The notes below the pieces were generated by a model that worked only from the letters and a program-made list of their open reading frames with translations, was not told the DNA's origin and ran no database searches. Of a DNA stretch of 64,000 bases, positions 61,230-64,000 are shown in pieces. Source of the stretch: Polytrichum commune. Lineage: Eukaryota; Streptophyta; Polytrichopsida; Polytrichales; Polytrichaceae. Every line of letters starts with the position of its first letter. Position 1 is the first letter of the stretch. Location: the NCBI GenBank assembly GCA_950295325.1, contig OX485809.1, positions 41,507,081-41,571,080 on the forward strand, given 5' to 3'. The position numbers and the translations under genes were made by a program.

Positions 61230-63231
61230 TGTCAGCCATAAACCCCCACCCATATGCGCCGTAATCCGGGTGAAAGCCTATGGCTCACATGTACTTGTAT
61301 GACCTCCCTCAGCCTTTGGAATCACACTCCCAATGCTCTAACCATATAAATATCAAATGCACACTTTTATTCAAAGGAAGCAAGGCGACAAGTATTTAAA
61401 AGTACTATTTTGTCTTGCAGTCATGGCCACACATAGGCACCCAATGAACATCCACACCTACTATCAAGCCTCCAACCTACAACAAAGAGTTGGTTAACTA
61501 ACCTAAGCTATTCCCTAATGGCATTGAGGCAACACCACTTATACCATTGGCTTGCCCATGCCCACTCCCTTTCCTACTTGAAATGCCACACTTTCCTTTT
61601 CACACTTCACTTGCTAAGTTACAATCCAATTCACTAAATCTACACCTAACTAATGTGGCCAGCCTCCGACCTTACCCCTGACTTTACTACTTGCCTCCAC
61701 TTCCACAATGCGGCCCCATGGCACAGCTCTGTTGAACTAAATGAGCGTCAATGAGTTGCCCCTCCACATCGTCAACGAGAGCGAGATTGGCTTCCTCAAC
61801 ATTTTAACCATATTTGTAGTTGTGCCTCCCTCGGTCTGATGCCCAATGGCTCACCTCAAGGTGCACTGAAACCCTTAATTCCAGCTCTCAGTCCTGCTCC
61901 TTCAATATGTCGTGAGTTTGCCTTTGAGGGAGCCTGTCAATGTTCTTGGCAGCGAGCTCGATTCCTCGGTGGTTTCTTGTGCATTCCAGACCTGTGGCCT
62001 CCGCCACCCACCAGCAACTCCTCACTTAGGGGTGCAAATCCATTCCAAGCTCAGGGTAAGCCTTGCACAATTCAACAGTAGTTTTTACAAGGGCACATTT
62101 GCAGCATTAACCTCTTCACAACAAAGGTGCATATAGAGCCTGCACACGACGCTGATGTTTCACCCCCTCCTTCCACCATCCTGGATTGCGATTCGAATGG
62201 CCTGTTGAGAAGATCTCGGATTCCGCACCCCGCATTTATGTTCGAGCTCACATCCAACCTCCCCACTGCATCCTTCCTGGAATCCGCAATGTGGGGGTGG
62301 TATGCCCGTGATTTCCCAGCAGGGAAGGTGGAGGCTCCTGGCCGAAGCTTGGCCGGCCCAACTTCGCAAATCGAACTCTGCTGAAACCCCGCAATTGAAT
62401 TTCCTTGTCCTCTAGGTACCTAGTTGTTGGCGGCAGTGTCTGCATTCAATCAACTGCTGCATCCGCCGACCTTCACTCTTCAGCCCACAATGTGCGTTGA
62501 GAATAGCGGTTGATCCTCATTTCCATTTTTACCCATCATGCGCATCTGGGCTAGCCTTCTCAATCCAGCTTCTCCTCTCATCGATCGACAATCTTCACCG
62601 CACCAGCCATTTCATCTGCTCATCATGCAGTGCAGCTCAAGCTCCCTCGGACTGGCACCCCCTTCCCCATCTGGTTTTATGTGGCCGATTGTTTTCGCCC
62701 GCCCCTTCACACATTGCACCCAGGCAGCTCCCATGATACAATTTTTTTCAACCCTTCTGTCGACTCACCCCCCTGGGCCGTGCCCTCGACTCCTCATCAA
62801 CAAAGATCCACAAAAACTGCCTATTCGAACAGGGTTTCCGCCGCTCTCACTCCATTCGTCTCTCCCCTGTCTACGTCCCCCTCCTTCTGCCCGAATGAGC
62901 TTCCTCCCTTGGTGTCCCAGGGGACCCCTCCGAGTATCACCCGAAATCTAGGAGCCTAACCTTATCCCTAAAGGTGGCTCTTCTAATTAAAATGCACTCT
63001 TACCTAAACACCTTGGCCTCGAAGTCATGTCTTGGCCTTTAGGCTACTTACTCTAATTCTTTTTGGATTTTCTCTTAATAATTCCTAGCTCTTCCTACCC
63101 TTAACACAATTCAATCTACCTGGGGGCTTAACTCTTCCTTGTCTCCTTAACTAACTCACAATGATTGCAAATTTCAAACTTTCTAGATTCCTAAAGTTAA
63201 ATTTCAATGTGGGCACATAATTGGGCTCACA
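61230..63231 (-). mobile_element. Solo LTR, family B, copy 3
   Basis: On the minus strand it starts TGTGAGCCCAATTATGTGCC (at 63231) and ends in GGGTGGGGGTTTATGGCTGACA (at 61230). Both ends match copy 1 closely. The flanks are a perfect 5-bp duplication ACACA (61225-61229 and 63232-63236). Length is 2002 bp. Plus-strand open frames of up to 137 codons around 62.5-62.96 kb are Pro/Ser-rich by composition and match nothing known. Confidence 0.88.
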
Positions 63232-63503
63232 ACACACCACTCAAATATAGGTGTTCAATTAAGAAAAGTAACTGAATATGGGTTCACTACCTTATGGTTA
63301 TGACTTTACAACATTAAAATTTTGTGTTTCACAATTGCCTGCTGAATGAGACAATTTTTGAGCCAATCCAATGTTCAAATATGTTCAATGCTCTTGAAAT
63401 GGTCATGAGCATGACCTCACCTTTTAAAGCTATAGTTCTCCCAGGATCAAGCATCTGGGGTCTCAGGGCTGGTCTTGTGTTTCTCATTCTTGTTGTTTGG
63501 CAG
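63232..63503. other. Short gap, nothing recognised
   Basis: Sequence between the LTR and a likely exon, probably intron if the exon belongs to a gene entering from the left. Confidence 0.4.
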
Positions 63504-63614
63504 TGTCAGGAAGCAGAAATTGCGGCCTCCCTTGATGCATTGGCAACTTTGAAATCGGAGGTAGCCCAGAAGCAAGGCTCCATTCTCCTCAACCTCAAAT
63601 GCACTGATGTTCAG
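63504..63614 (+). CDS. Single exon of an unidentified gene running off the edge
   Basis: An acceptor (TTGTTTGGCAG or the following GTGTCAG) and a donor (GTTCAG-gtaata) bound about 105-111 nt that translate without stops. The product has EAEIAASLDALATLKSEVA and ILLNLKCTDVQ, amphipathic and helix-like, possibly coiled coil. I do not recognise the protein. Partner exons should lie to the right of the window, or to the left beyond the solo LTR. Confidence 0.45.
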
Positions 63615-64000
63615 GTAATACTTGAACAATAAAAGTTAGAGCATGCATCCTTGTAAGTGCTTACAATGATCTTGTGTCAATTGCAAGGCAGATGACCTCT
63701 AGAGTTGTTGCTTACATATCCTCATAAAAGTTAAGGAATTGGGAAGAGTCTAAAATTTGTTGAGCATGTGGACTAAGGGTGTTCTGTATATAGTCAGGAC
63801 TACTGGGAAAGACCTTATTGGAGCTTCAGCCAAACAGGAGTGATTTGCTTCTTCCTCATAAGGTATAAGTCTAGACCTTCCAACTAGCAGACTTGCAAGA
63901 CATTGTTTAGCAAATTGTTAATTTTGTGTGTGTTGTCAAGTAGCCATGGATACAATTATTAGGTACCATGAAGACCTTTGATTTTCATAGAACTAAACCT
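63615..64000. other. Right edge, probable intron
   Basis: AT-rich sequence after the exon ending at 63614; no further exon recognised before the window ends. Confidence 0.4.

Noticed and set aside
62497-62959. Pro/Ser-rich open frames of 79-137 codons
   Set aside because: Inside solo LTR copy 3, open in several frames at once through base composition.

Overview
The window looks like nuclear DNA of a land plant. It holds intron-rich genes with GT-AG introns, an EXORDIUM-family wall protein and an RLP4-like receptor fragment (both plant families), a TTTAGGG-type telo-box in front of a ribosomal-protein gene, and many LTR, hAT and pogo/Tigger relics. A bryophyte, lycophyte or fern seems as likely as a seed plant, but the sequence does not settle this.

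Layout. 1-9 kb is repeat: dispersed repeat R, split by a ~2.0-kb solo LTR (target duplication ACTAC) and by a dead Tigger element (TA). The same repeat is uninterrupted near 48.2 kb on the other strand. 9.3-19.1 kb (minus) is a 19-coding-exon gene whose exons join in frame to ~1073 codons; the product has FYRN/FYRC domains and a long unrecognised N-terminal half. 20-26 kb is a decayed hAT transposase split by a solo LTR. 29.9-32.3 kb (plus) is nuclear-encoded mitochondrial ribosomal protein S10. 33.5-39.7 kb (minus, convergent with S10) is a 12-exon oligopeptidase B-like serine peptidase with its whole catalytic triad and a 24-nt microexon.

40.6-45.9 kb is the most unusual part. A secreted EXORDIUM-like protein carries a C-terminal CUB domain. 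The CUB exon and its 3' flank are duplicated in inverted orientation about 1 kb downstream, so read-through transcripts could fold into a ~870-bp hairpin matching the parent gene. 51.2-63.2 kb is dominated by three more members of the LTR family seen at 21 kb, each with an identifiable target duplication. Between them lie a fragment of an RLP4-like receptor with a tandemly duplicated transmembrane exon, and one exon of an unidentified gene that runs off the right edge.

The three intact genes have unrelated jobs: nuclear/chromatin, mitochondrial translation plus peptide degradation, and cell wall/apoplast. I see no operon-like or pathway clustering. The shared theme is mobile-element traffic, with MITE-like repeats in introns of the FYR, S10 and peptidase genes and nested LTR insertions between genes.
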